Positions 1-6,295 of a stretch of DNA of 7,668 bases are shown here, in pieces (the stretch's first letter is position 1; every line of letters starts with the position of its first letter). The notes under the pieces were generated by a model. The model did no database searches. It was not told where the DNA came from and saw only the letters and a list, made by a program, of their open reading frames with translations. The stretch is from an uncultured Mycoplasmatota bacterium (GTDB lineage Bacteria; Bacillota_I; Bacilli_A; RF39; UBA660). The DNA is taken from assembly GCA_946613765.1 (NCBI GenBank), contig CAMOFW010000034.1:1-7668 (forward strand), written 5' to 3'. The translations under genes and the position numbers were made by a program.

Positions 1-1
1 T

Positions 2-151
2 AAGTTTTATTTAGAAAGATATTTATATGACATATCTTATAGGAATATTAAGTATTTAAATAATAATGATATATTTAATATGTATCAAGATACTTATCAT
101 TTTTTTAATAATAAAAGTGAATATAAAGTTTTAAAAAAGAGGTTTGAATAA
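2..151 (+). CDS. C-terminal end of an unidentified protein (5' truncated by window)
   Basis: One frame is open from base 2 for 49 codons to a TAA at 149-151. In DNA this rich in A and T, such a run without a stop is unlikely by chance, and the next promoter begins right at its stop, so it reads as the tail of a real gene. The residues are rich in Tyr, Phe, Asn and Lys (for example FYLERYLYDISY near the left edge and a basic KVLKKRFE end). No family motif is recognisable in this fragment. No terminator hairpin is visible after it, so some read-through into the cyclase gene is possible. Confidence 0.6.
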   Translation, partial: KFYLERYLYDISYRNIKYLNNNDIFNMYQDTYHFFNNKSEYKVLKKRFE

Positions 152-172
152 TATTAAATAACATTATATAAT
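144..172 (+). promoter_or_regulatory. Sigma-A-type promoter of the diguanylate cyclase gene
   Basis: A -35 box TTGAAT (144-149) and a perfect -10 box TATAAT (167-172) are separated by 17 bases. Transcription would start near 179, leaving a leader of about 16 nt before the ATG at 195. The -35 box overlaps the last codons and stop of the upstream gene. The -10 box lies inside a perfect 14-base palindrome (161-174). Confidence 0.75.
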
Positions 173-180
173 GTATATAC

Positions 181-188
181 AGGAAGTG
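181..188 (+). promoter_or_regulatory. Ribosome binding site that fixes the cyclase start
   Basis: AGGAAGTG sits 6 bases before the ATG at 195. The earlier in-frame ATG at 171 overlaps the -10 box and precedes the predicted transcription start, so it cannot be the initiator of this transcript. Confidence 0.7.
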
Positions 189-194
189 AAAAAT

Positions 195-1265
195 ATGAAT
201 CCAATTGCGAGATTACAATATTTATGGCGTAGAAAAGAAGAAAAAGAAAATAAAATATCTTTGATGTTTTATGTGTGTCTTTATTTAATTGTTATAGTAG
301 ATTTTATTTTTGGCTATATTTTTTATTATGAGTCAAAAGTAATGCTTGTAGTTAACACTGCTTGTTTATTATGTAATTTATTTATATATCATTTATATGA
401 ACAAAACAAGAGATCTTTAGGTTTATATTTATTGTTAACTCAATTATATATATTTATGATTATTGCTACGATAGTTATGGGTTGGGATTATGGTTTTCAA
501 CAATATTTATATGGTATATTATGTATTTTCTTTTTACCTTTTTATATACCTGATAATTCTAAAAATAAATCACTTCATATTATTTTAGCAGGGCTATTAT
601 TTATAGTTACGTATTATATATTAAGTTATATATGTCATTATACAAGATATTCATCTGGTTTAATTAATCCTACTTTTTCAGTATATACAATACATGCGTT
701 AAATAGTTCAATATCTATGGCTGCAGTATCAGCGTTTTGTATTCTATCATCAATGATTAATAATGAAGATAAGAGAAAGTTAAAGAGAAAAGCAGACTTT
801 GATGAACTTACTACTTTATATAATAGATATGGTTTAAATGAGTTATTAACTGAACTGATGGGTGATAAGAAAAGTTTTTATATAGCTATAGCAGATTTAG
901 ATCATTTTAAAAATGTTAATGATACATATGGACATAATGCTGGAGATGAAGTATTACAAACTTTAGCTAATAAGCTTTTGGAATTAAATAAACATTTAAT
1001 TAAAGTTGGTAGATGGGGCGGCGAAGAATTTTTAATCGTTGGTGATCCAAAGGTTAATGGTAAGAACTTTAAGCGTCATCTTGATGAAATAAGAGAAGAA
1101 ATATCTAGAATTAAATTTAAAGCTGGTAAGAAAAAAATAAATATTACTGTTTCAATTGGTGTTGCTAAATTTAATCATAAAAAGGGTATCGAAGATAATG
1201 TTAATGCAGCAGATAATAATTTATATAAAGCTAAGGAAACAGGAAGAAATAAAGTTGTTGGTTAA
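195..1265 (+). CDS. Membrane-bound diguanylate cyclase (GGDEF domain)
   Basis: The protein of 356 residues probably makes cyclic di-GMP from two GTP at the inner face of the membrane. Six hydrophobic segments (about residues 21-45, 49-67, 75-95, 104-118, 127-148 and 168-187) form an N-terminal membrane module of no family I can name. A short basic linker (KRKLKRK) leads into a GGDEF domain from about residue 200 to the end. Visible hallmarks are DELTTLYNR, the metal-binding IADLDHFK (Asp234, Asp236), NDTYGHNAGDE, the signature GGEEF (275-279) and the closing KAKETGRNKV. All catalytic motifs are intact, so activity is likely. The RxxD product-inhibition site normally found just upstream of GGEEF is absent (KHLI in its place). 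There is no EAL or HD-GYP domain in the window. The gene stands alone with its own promoter and terminator; its signal is unknown. Confidence 0.93.
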   Translation: MNPIARLQYLWRRKEEKENKISLMFYVCLYLIVIVDFIFGYIFYYESKVMLVVNTACLLCNLFIYHLYEQNKRSLGLYLLLTQLYIFMIIATIVMGWDYGFQQYLYGILCIFFLPFYIPDNSKNKSLHIILAGLLFIVTYYILSYICHYTRYSSGLINPTFSVYTIHALNSSISMAAVSAFCILSSMINNEDKRKLKRKADFDELTTLYNRYGLNELLTELMGDKKSFYIAIADLDHFKNVNDTYGHNAGDEVLQTLANKLLELNKHLIKVGRWGGEEFLIVGDPKVNGKNFKRHLDEIREEISRIKFKAGKKKINITVSIGVAKFNHKKGIEDNVNAADNNLYKAKETGRNKVVG

Positions 1266-1293
1266 AATGATGCTAAAAGCATCATTTTATTTT
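1263..1293 (+). terminator. Intrinsic terminator after the cyclase gene
   Basis: A perfect 10-bp stem, AAAATGATGC (1264-1273) with GCATCATTTT (1279-1288), and a 5-nt TAAAA loop are followed by TTTT at 1290-1293. The stem begins inside the stop codon, and the tail merges into the -35 box of lysS. Confidence 0.88.
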
Positions 1294-1320
1294 GACTAAA
1301 TATGGTCTTTATAGTATAAT
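1292..1320 (+). promoter_or_regulatory. Sigma-A-type promoter of lysS
   Basis: TTGACT (1292-1297) and TATAAT (1315-1320) are separated by exactly 17 bases, close to consensus. Transcription would start near 1327, giving a leader of about 19 nt, too short for a T-box or lysine riboswitch. The -35 TTG is in frame with lysS and could be mistaken for a TTG start codon. Confidence 0.88.
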
Positions 1321-1330
1321 TTTAAAGAAA

Positions 1331-1339
1331 AAAGAGGTG
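1331..1339 (+). promoter_or_regulatory. Ribosome binding site that fixes the lysS start
   Basis: AAAGAGGTG lies 6 bases before the ATG at 1346. It supports that start over the in-frame TTG at 1292, which is part of the -35 box. Confidence 0.85.
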
Positions 1340-1345
1340 CAAGAT

Positions 1346-2815
1346 ATGGAAAAATTATCAGAACAAGAATTAGTAAGAAGACAAAAGTTAGAAGAAATAT
1401 CTAAAGTATGTAATCCTTATCCAGATAAATTTGATAGAACTAATACTATTAGTGAAGCTAGAGAATTAGAAGATGGTACTAAAGGTGTTAGAATTGCTGG
1501 TAGAGTTATGTTTATGAGAAAGATGGGTAAACTATCTTTTGTTAAGATTAGAGATTTAGAAGGTGCTATTCAATTAAAGATTGAAGCAGATAAGTTAGGT
1601 GAAGAAGGATATGACTTCTTTAAGAGACTTATTGATAGTGGTGACTTTATTGGTGCAGAGGGTGAAATAATCACTACTCAAACTGGTGAAAAATCACTTG
1701 CTGTTGAAAAGTTAACATTCTTAGGTAAAGCTTTAAGACCACTTCCAGAAAAATTCCATGGTTTACAAGATACTGAAGTTAAGTATAGAGAAAGATATGT
1801 AGACTTAATTATGAATGAAGAATCTAGAAATGTATTCTTAGGAAGAAGTAAGTTTTATGCATTCTTAAGAAAATTCTTAGGTGAAAATGGATTCTTAGAA
1901 GTTGAAACACCAATTGTACAAACTGCGGTATCTGGTGCTAGTGCTAGACCATTCTTTACTCATCATAATGCTTTAGATATTGATTGTAATTTAAGAATTG
2001 CTCCAGAAATATATTTAAAAGAATGTATTATTGCTGGATTTGATAGAGTATTTGAAGTAGCTAAATGTTTTAGAAATGAAGGAATGGATTCTGAACACTT
2101 ACAAGAATTTACTCAAGTAGAATGGTATGCTTCTTATTGGAATTTTGAAGATAATATTAAATTCTATACTAAGTTTATTAGAGAATTAGTAATGTATTTA
2201 AAGGGTACTACTACTATTACATATCAAGGACATGAAATTGATTTTGGTAAAGAAGAATGGCCAAGAATTAATTATGTTGAAGAAATGAAGAAATTATTAG
2301 GTGAAGATTTCTTAGATATTGAAGATCCTAGTGTATTAAAAGAAAGAGTAGTAGAAAAGAAATTATTTACTATGGCTGAATTAGAAGATTATAAATCAGT
2401 TTCTCAAATTATAGATTTTGTTTATAAGAATTATATTAGAAAATCTATTGTAGAACCTACAATCATTTATAATTATCCTGCTGTATTAATTCCTTTAGCT
2501 AGAAGAAATGATGCTAATGAAAAGATTATAGATGTATTCCAAGTAGTATGTTTAGGAACTGAATTATGTAAAGCATATTCAGAGTTAGTTAACCCTAAAC
2601 AACAAAGACAATCATTTGAAGATCAATTAAAGGCTAAAGCTCAAGGTGATGATGAAACTATGGATTTAGATGAAACTTACTTAAGAGCTATGGAACAAGG
2701 TATGCCTCCAATTTCTGGTTTAGGATTTGGTATTGATAGATTAATGATGATCTTATTTGATGCTCCATCTATTAGAGATGTAGTATTATTCCCAATAATG
2801 AAACCTGAAAATTAA
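1346..2815 (+). CDS. lysS: Lysyl-tRNA synthetase, class II, divergent subtype
   Basis: This enzyme of 489 residues (bacterial LysRS is usually about 490-500) charges tRNA-Lys with lysine in the cytoplasm. An OB-fold anticodon-binding domain lies at about residues 45-130 and the class II catalytic domain at about 150-489. Visible motifs are ARPFFTHHNALD, RIAPEIYLKE, motif 2 starting FRNEG (242-246) and motif 3 GIDRLMMILFDAPSIRDV (from 462). The Glu and Tyr of VEWY (259, 261) and the Glu of YSE (413) match known lysine-pocket positions. Two normally conserved spots differ: HLQEFT (251-256) replaces the usual HNPEFT, and ELCKAYSE (406-413) replaces EIxNAFSE or EIxNGFSE, putting Lys where a lysine-contacting Asn is expected. 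The overall pattern is still LysRS rather than AsnRS or AspRS. It is a single-gene unit between two terminators. Confidence 0.95.
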   Translation: MEKLSEQELVRRQKLEEISKVCNPYPDKFDRTNTISEARELEDGTKGVRIAGRVMFMRKMGKLSFVKIRDLEGAIQLKIEADKLGEEGYDFFKRLIDSGDFIGAEGEIITTQTGEKSLAVEKLTFLGKALRPLPEKFHGLQDTEVKYRERYVDLIMNEESRNVFLGRSKFYAFLRKFLGENGFLEVETPIVQTAVSGASARPFFTHHNALDIDCNLRIAPEIYLKECIIAGFDRVFEVAKCFRNEGMDSEHLQEFTQVEWYASYWNFEDNIKFYTKFIRELVMYLKGTTTITYQGHEIDFGKEEWPRINYVEEMKKLLGEDFLDIEDPSVLKERVVEKKLFTMAELEDYKSVSQIIDFVYKNYIRKSIVEPTIIYNYPAVLIPLARRNDANEKIIDVFQVVCLGTELCKAYSELVNPKQQRQSFEDQLKAKAQGDDETMDLDETYLRAMEQGMPPISGLGFGIDRLMMILFDAPSIRDVVLFPIMKPEN

Positions 2816-2818
2816 TAT

Positions 2819-2846
2819 AAAAGGTGATTTTAAATCATCTTTTTTT
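2819..2846 (+). terminator. Intrinsic terminator after lysS
   Basis: AAGGTGAT (2821-2828) pairs with ATCATCTT (2834-2841) with one G-U wobble, around a 5-nt loop, and is followed by a run of T to 2846. The stem begins a few bases after the lysS stop. Confidence 0.82.
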
Positions 2847-2847
2847 G

Positions 2848-2856
2848 TGTTATAAT
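2848..2856 (+). promoter_or_regulatory. Extended -10 promoter of the prepilin-like gene
   Basis: TGTTATAAT is a perfect extended -10 element (TGn plus TATAAT at 2851-2856). There is no convincing -35 box at 16-18 bases upstream, where the terminator hairpin of lysS sits. Predicted transcription start is near 2863. The ribosome binding site GAAGGGTGAT (2868-2877) then precedes the ATG at 2881. Confidence 0.7.
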
Positions 2857-2880
2857 TAAAAATAATAGAAGGGTGATACT

Positions 2881-4650
2881 ATGAAGAATAAGGGATTTGT
2901 TTTTGTTGAAACTATAGTAGTTATTGTCATATTATCACTTGGACTTGTTATGGTATATCAATCTTTTGTTAATGTATTATCTAATAATAAAAGAAGAGCT
3001 TCTTATAATGATATAGCATATATTTATAGAACTTATTATATTGAAGATTTTTTAACTACGTTAAATCTTGAGGATTATATAGATTATTATTTAGGACCAG
3101 AAGTTAGAGATGGAAATAAGTATGTACATGGTGGTAAAAAACTTCAAGTATTTAGTTGTAATAATCCAATATTATATAATATTGATGCTAATATATCTGT
3201 AAAAGATGTTCCTAATTTTGCTAATACTACTGAGGGAACAAAATTATCTTTTTGTGAACAATTACAAAGTACCTTAAAAGTAAAGAATATTTATATTACC
3301 AATTATAATGTTAATGATATTAAAAAGTGTACTACTAGAGCTGGTAAATTAAGTAGTGATAGTTCTTGTGACATGTCAGTGGAATCTAATCGAATTAAGT
3401 TTGATGCTTTAAATCAAATGACACCATCTATGGTTTATTATTTAAGAACATTAAATGGAGTTGAAGATAATACCTATAGATTAATTGTAGAATATGAAGA
3501 AGAGGTAGTTGATGCTGATAAAACTATCACTAAAGTTAAGAGAAATGGAGTGCTTAAGTGTCCAAGTGCTTATCAAGAGGTTGGTGGCGTTTGTCAAAAG
3601 AAAGTAACTAAAAGATATTATTCTAATGTAGCGTTAGTTAAGAAAGATTCTTCATCTGCATTAATTACTAAGATTTTAGGTTTAGGTACTCCAGATTTAG
3701 AATATGATGGTACTGAAAAATATGGTGATTATAAAACTAATGATAATAATTTAAGATATGTAGGAACTAATCCTAAAAATTATATTTATTTTAATTGTTC
3801 TACTACAGTTGCAGATCAAATGAATGATTCTACTTGTGAAAAGTGGAGAATAATTGGTGTATTTAATAATGTAGAAGATGATAAATTTAATAAAGATTCT
3901 AGAGTTAAAATTATTAAAGATAGTCCAATAGGGTTTTATTCATGGGATACTAGTGGTGCATCTTTTAATGGTGGTTCAGGTTATAACCAATGGGGTGAAG
4001 CAACTTATTTAGATGGTAATCAATATGAGGGTGCAGACCTTATGAGAGAATTAAATACTGATTATCTAGGTAATATAACTGTTGGAAATGATTCAAAGTG
4101 GTATAGTAGTACTTATGATGAAAAAAATACTAATATGCCAAGTAAAGTTATTAATGAAACATATGAAAAGATGATTCAACCGGTAAATTGGAGTGTTGGT
4201 GCAACACCTTCTAATCAAACTTATGCTCAAATATATCTTGGTTCAATGTATAATCATGAACGTAGTATTAATCTAGGTTATGAATATAATGGTAGTGGCG
4301 TTAGAAAAGATACTTTAAATAGAAATACTTCTTGGGTTGGTAAAGTTGCATTGCCATATCTTAGTGATTATGGATTTGCTACTGGTAATATAAATTGTTT
4401 GGCTAGTACTTTATCATTTTTCTCAAAATGTCCTTCATCATGGATGAATAGTGATACTCATTTAAAATGGATTCTTACTCCTTATGGTAGAGTTGATTCA
4501 AATAATATGGCCTTCGCAGTTAGTAATGGTATTAATCCTGAAAGTGTTACTGAAGATGATATGGTTTATCCAACATTATATTTAAAGAATGATGTTAGAG
4601 TAATAGGTGGAGATGGATCTGCACAATTTCCATATAAGATAAAGAGATAA
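2881..4650 (+). CDS. Large surface protein with type IV prepilin N-terminus and C-terminal WRIIG...GGDGS-type domain
   Basis: The start MKNKGFVFVET is a type IV prepilin (class III) signal: short basic leader, Gly5 before the cleavage point, Phe at +1 and the key Glu at +5, then a hydrophobic helix to about residue 28. A prepilin peptidase would cut after Gly5, and the helix would anchor or assemble the protein outside the membrane. At 589 residues it is far longer than an ordinary pilin (about 120-200). A middle region (about 30-285) carries several Cys, including the pair in KCPSAYQEVGGVCQKK, which could form disulfides outside the cell. From about 290 comes a C-terminal domain with RYVGTNPKNYIYFN, WRIIGVF (322), IGFYSWD, WVGKVALPYLSDYGFA, WILTPYG (530) and a YLKNDVRVIGGDGS-type ending. 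I recall this pattern from surface proteins of gut Firmicutes; it resembles DUF6273-type domains, which I could not confirm. Function unknown; adhesion or display is a guess. No pilus assembly gene is in view. Confidence 0.85.
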   Translation: MKNKGFVFVETIVVIVILSLGLVMVYQSFVNVLSNNKRRASYNDIAYIYRTYYIEDFLTTLNLEDYIDYYLGPEVRDGNKYVHGGKKLQVFSCNNPILYNIDANISVKDVPNFANTTEGTKLSFCEQLQSTLKVKNIYITNYNVNDIKKCTTRAGKLSSDSSCDMSVESNRIKFDALNQMTPSMVYYLRTLNGVEDNTYRLIVEYEEEVVDADKTITKVKRNGVLKCPSAYQEVGGVCQKKVTKRYYSNVALVKKDSSSALITKILGLGTPDLEYDGTEKYGDYKTNDNNLRYVGTNPKNYIYFNCSTTVADQMNDSTCEKWRIIGVFNNVEDDKFNKDSRVKIIKDSPIGFYSWDTSGASFNGGSGYNQWGEATYLDGNQYEGADLMRELNTDYLGNITVGNDSKWYSSTYDEKNTNMPSKVINETYEKMIQPVNWSVGATPSNQTYAQIYLGSMYNHERSINLGYEYNGSGVRKDTLNRNTSWVGKVALPYLSDYGFATGNINCLASTLSFFSKCPSSWMNSDTHLKWILTPYGRVDSNNMAFAVSNGINPESVTEDDMVYPTLYLKNDVRVIGGDGSAQFPYKIKR

Positions 4651-4675
4651 AAAGATACTTAATGGTATCTTTTTT
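4649..4675 (+). terminator. Intrinsic terminator after the prepilin-like gene
   Basis: AAAAGATAC (4650-4658) pairs with GTATCTTTT (4665-4673) around a TTAATG loop, and the T-run continues to 4675. The stem starts within the stop codon. Confidence 0.87.
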
Positions 4676-4676
4676 A

Positions 4677-4685
4677 TGTTATAAT
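4677..4685 (+). promoter_or_regulatory. Extended -10 promoter of nfo
   Basis: TGTTATAAT (TATAAT at 4680-4685) is identical to the extended -10 element ahead of the prepilin-like gene and likewise directly follows a terminator T-run. No good -35 box is seen. Predicted start of transcription is about 4691-4693, only about 10 nt before the ATG at 4702. Confidence 0.7.
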
Positions 4686-4690
4686 GAAAT

Positions 4691-4696
4691 AGGTGA
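4691..4696 (+). promoter_or_regulatory. Ribosome binding site at the extreme 5' end of the nfo transcript
   Basis: AGGTGA lies 5 bases before the ATG at 4702. The GTG inside it (4693) is in frame with nfo but is better read as the ribosome binding site. It falls at the predicted transcription start, so the messenger would begin almost with this element. Confidence 0.65.
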
Positions 4697-4701
4697 TTAA
4701 T

Positions 4702-5604
4702 ATGTTAATAATAGGATCTCATGTTGGGTTTAAGGCTGATCAATTACTTGGTTCAGTTAAAGAGGCTATTTCATATGGTGCTAATACATTTATGTTTTAT
4801 ACAGGTGCACCACAAAATACTAGACGTAGTGAGTTAAATGATAGATTAACTATTCAGGCTTTAGAGTTAATGAAGGATAATAATATAGATATTAATAATG
4901 TTATATGTCATGCTCCATATATTGTTAATCCTGCTAGTAATGATAGTGATAAACATGAATTTGCTATTAATTTTATTAAAAATGAATTAGATAGATGTGA
5001 TAGATTGGGTGTTAAAAATATGGTACTTCATCCAGGTTCTGCAGTTAATGAAAGTAGAGAAGAAGCAATATCTAATATTATTGATACTTTAAATAAAGTT
5101 TTTGAAAGTGATAATACATGTAATATATTACTTGAAACTATGGCTGGTAAAGGTAATGAAATGGGTATTACAACTGAAGAGTTAAAACAAGTAATTGATA
5201 GTGTTAATCATGAAAGATTAGGTGTATGTATTGATACATGTCATTTAAATGATGCAGGATATGATTTAAATGAATTTGATGAATATTTATCTAATTTTGA
5301 TAAACTAATTGGTATTGATAAAATTAAATGTGTTCATGTTAATGATAGTAAGAATGTAATTGCATCTCATAAAGATAGACATGAAAATATAGGATATGGT
5401 ACTATTGGTTTTGATACATTATTGAAAGTTGTATATAATACTAAGTTAGAGAATATTCCTAAAATACTTGAAACACCATATACTGGTGAAGATGTTAATG
5501 ATGAAACAAGAATATATCCACCATATAAATTTGAAATAGATATGATTAGAAGTAAAACTTTTAATAATAATTTACATAGTGATATTAAGAAGTATTATGA
5601 ATAA
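4702..5604 (+). CDS. nfo: Endonuclease IV (AP endonuclease, xylose-isomerase-like TIM barrel)
   Basis: The enzyme of 300 residues (family about 280-300) cuts the DNA backbone 5' to abasic sites in base excision repair, using three metal ions, usually zinc. Every metal ligand of the family is visible: His70 in HAPY, His110 in LHPG, Glu145 in LETMAG, Asp178 and His181 in DTCH, His212 in HVNDS, Asp225 and His227 in KDRHENIG, and Glu257 in LETP. These line up almost residue for residue with E. coli Nfo. The start at 4702 is chosen because MLIIGSHVG matches the usual beginning of the family and a ribosome binding site precedes it. It is transcribed alone, from an extended -10 promoter to a strong hairpin. 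The protein is intact and should be active. Confidence 0.96.
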   Translation: MLIIGSHVGFKADQLLGSVKEAISYGANTFMFYTGAPQNTRRSELNDRLTIQALELMKDNNIDINNVICHAPYIVNPASNDSDKHEFAINFIKNELDRCDRLGVKNMVLHPGSAVNESREEAISNIIDTLNKVFESDNTCNILLETMAGKGNEMGITTEELKQVIDSVNHERLGVCIDTCHLNDAGYDLNEFDEYLSNFDKLIGIDKIKCVHVNDSKNVIASHKDRHENIGYGTIGFDTLLKVVYNTKLENIPKILETPYTGEDVNDETRIYPPYKFEIDMIRSKTFNNNLHSDIKKYYE

Positions 5605-5635
5605 GAAGTGTAAAATATACACTTCTTATTTTGTT
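5600..5635 (+). terminator. Intrinsic terminator after nfo
   Basis: AATAAGAAGTG (5600-5610) pairs perfectly with CACTTCTTATT (5620-5630), giving an 11-bp stem with the nfo stop codon inside its 5' arm and an A/T-rich 9-nt loop. The tail TTATTTTGTT is U-rich but interrupted. Confidence 0.82.
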
Positions 5636-5650
5636 AACATGGGCTTAAAA

Positions 5651-5679
5651 TTGACTAAAAAGTTAAATTCGTGTAAAAT
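5651..5679 (+). promoter_or_regulatory. Sigma-A-type promoter of the thioredoxin-fold / RsiV-like / frr operon
   Basis: TTGACT (5651-5656) and TAAAAT (5674-5679) are 17 bases apart. Predicted start is near 5686, about 25 nt before the ATG at 5711. It is the only convincing promoter ahead of the three downstream genes, so frr probably depends on it. Confidence 0.75.
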
Positions 5680-5710
5680 AAAATATATACAAAGAATGGA
5701 AGTAGAAGTT

Positions 5711-6295
5711 ATGAAAAAATATTTAAGAATGGCTATTTATTTTGTGCTATTTGCTATATTAATTGGAGCATTTATTTATTTAGGAGAAAAGGATTTTAAA
5801 GAAGAAAAAGATTTGACTGATGCACAAAGATTTGCATATGAATATAATATTGATCATAATAATATGTTTAAATATTCATATGGATCTGAAGTAGTGGATG
5901 TTATTAAGAATAAGACTGGTATTATATTTTTAGGATTTGCTAATAATGATTGGTCTAAATATTATGTTAAATATTTATATGAAGTATTAAAATCAAATAA
6001 TATTAAAAATGTATATTATTATGATTTACAAAGAGATAGAGGTACTTCTACTAAGTATTATAGAGAATTAGAAAAGTTATTATCTAATTATTTATATAAA
6101 CAAGATACAGGTGATACTAGAATATATACCCCTGCATTAATACTTGTTAAAGATGGAAAAATAATTCATTTTGATGATGAAACATCTATTAATAGAAGTG
6201 ATATTAAAGCTGAAGATTATTGGACAACAGAAAGAATTAATGCATTTAAATTAAAGATTGATACTTATTTAAAAGAGGTTAATTATAATGAATAG
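5711..6295 (+). CDS. Membrane-anchored thioredoxin-fold protein lacking the CxxC cysteines
   Basis: The protein of 194 residues has one N-terminal membrane helix (about residues 7-24) that should place the rest outside the cell. Residues about 66-155 read as a thioredoxin-like fold: strand TGIIFLGFA, the active-site loop, a helix, strand NVYYYDL, and the cis-proline strand YTPALILVKDGKII (Pro141). Related membrane thioredoxins have a GFxxCPWC-type loop; here it is GFANNDWS (75-82), so both Cys are replaced and no Cys occurs anywhere in the protein. A redox role is therefore unlikely; a binding or chaperone-like role is inference. The start at 5711 follows a modest GGAAGTAG site (5698-5705). 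ATG 5696 is possible but has a poorer site, and ATG 5579 lies before the terminator and promoter. The stop overlaps the next gene by 8 bases. No specific family was identified. Confidence 0.75.
   Translation: MKKYLRMAIYFVLFAILIGAFIYLGEKDFKEEKDLTDAQRFAYEYNIDHNNMFKYSYGSEVVDVIKNKTGIIFLGFANNDWSKYYVKYLYEVLKSNNIKNVYYYDLQRDRGTSTKYYRELEKLLSNYLYKQDTGDTRIYTPALILVKDGKIIHFDDETSINRSDIKAEDYWTTERINAFKLKIDTYLKEVNYNE

Noticed and set aside
1294..1346. T-box or lysine riboswitch ahead of lysS
   Set aside because: The predicted leader is about 19 nt, far too short to hold either element.
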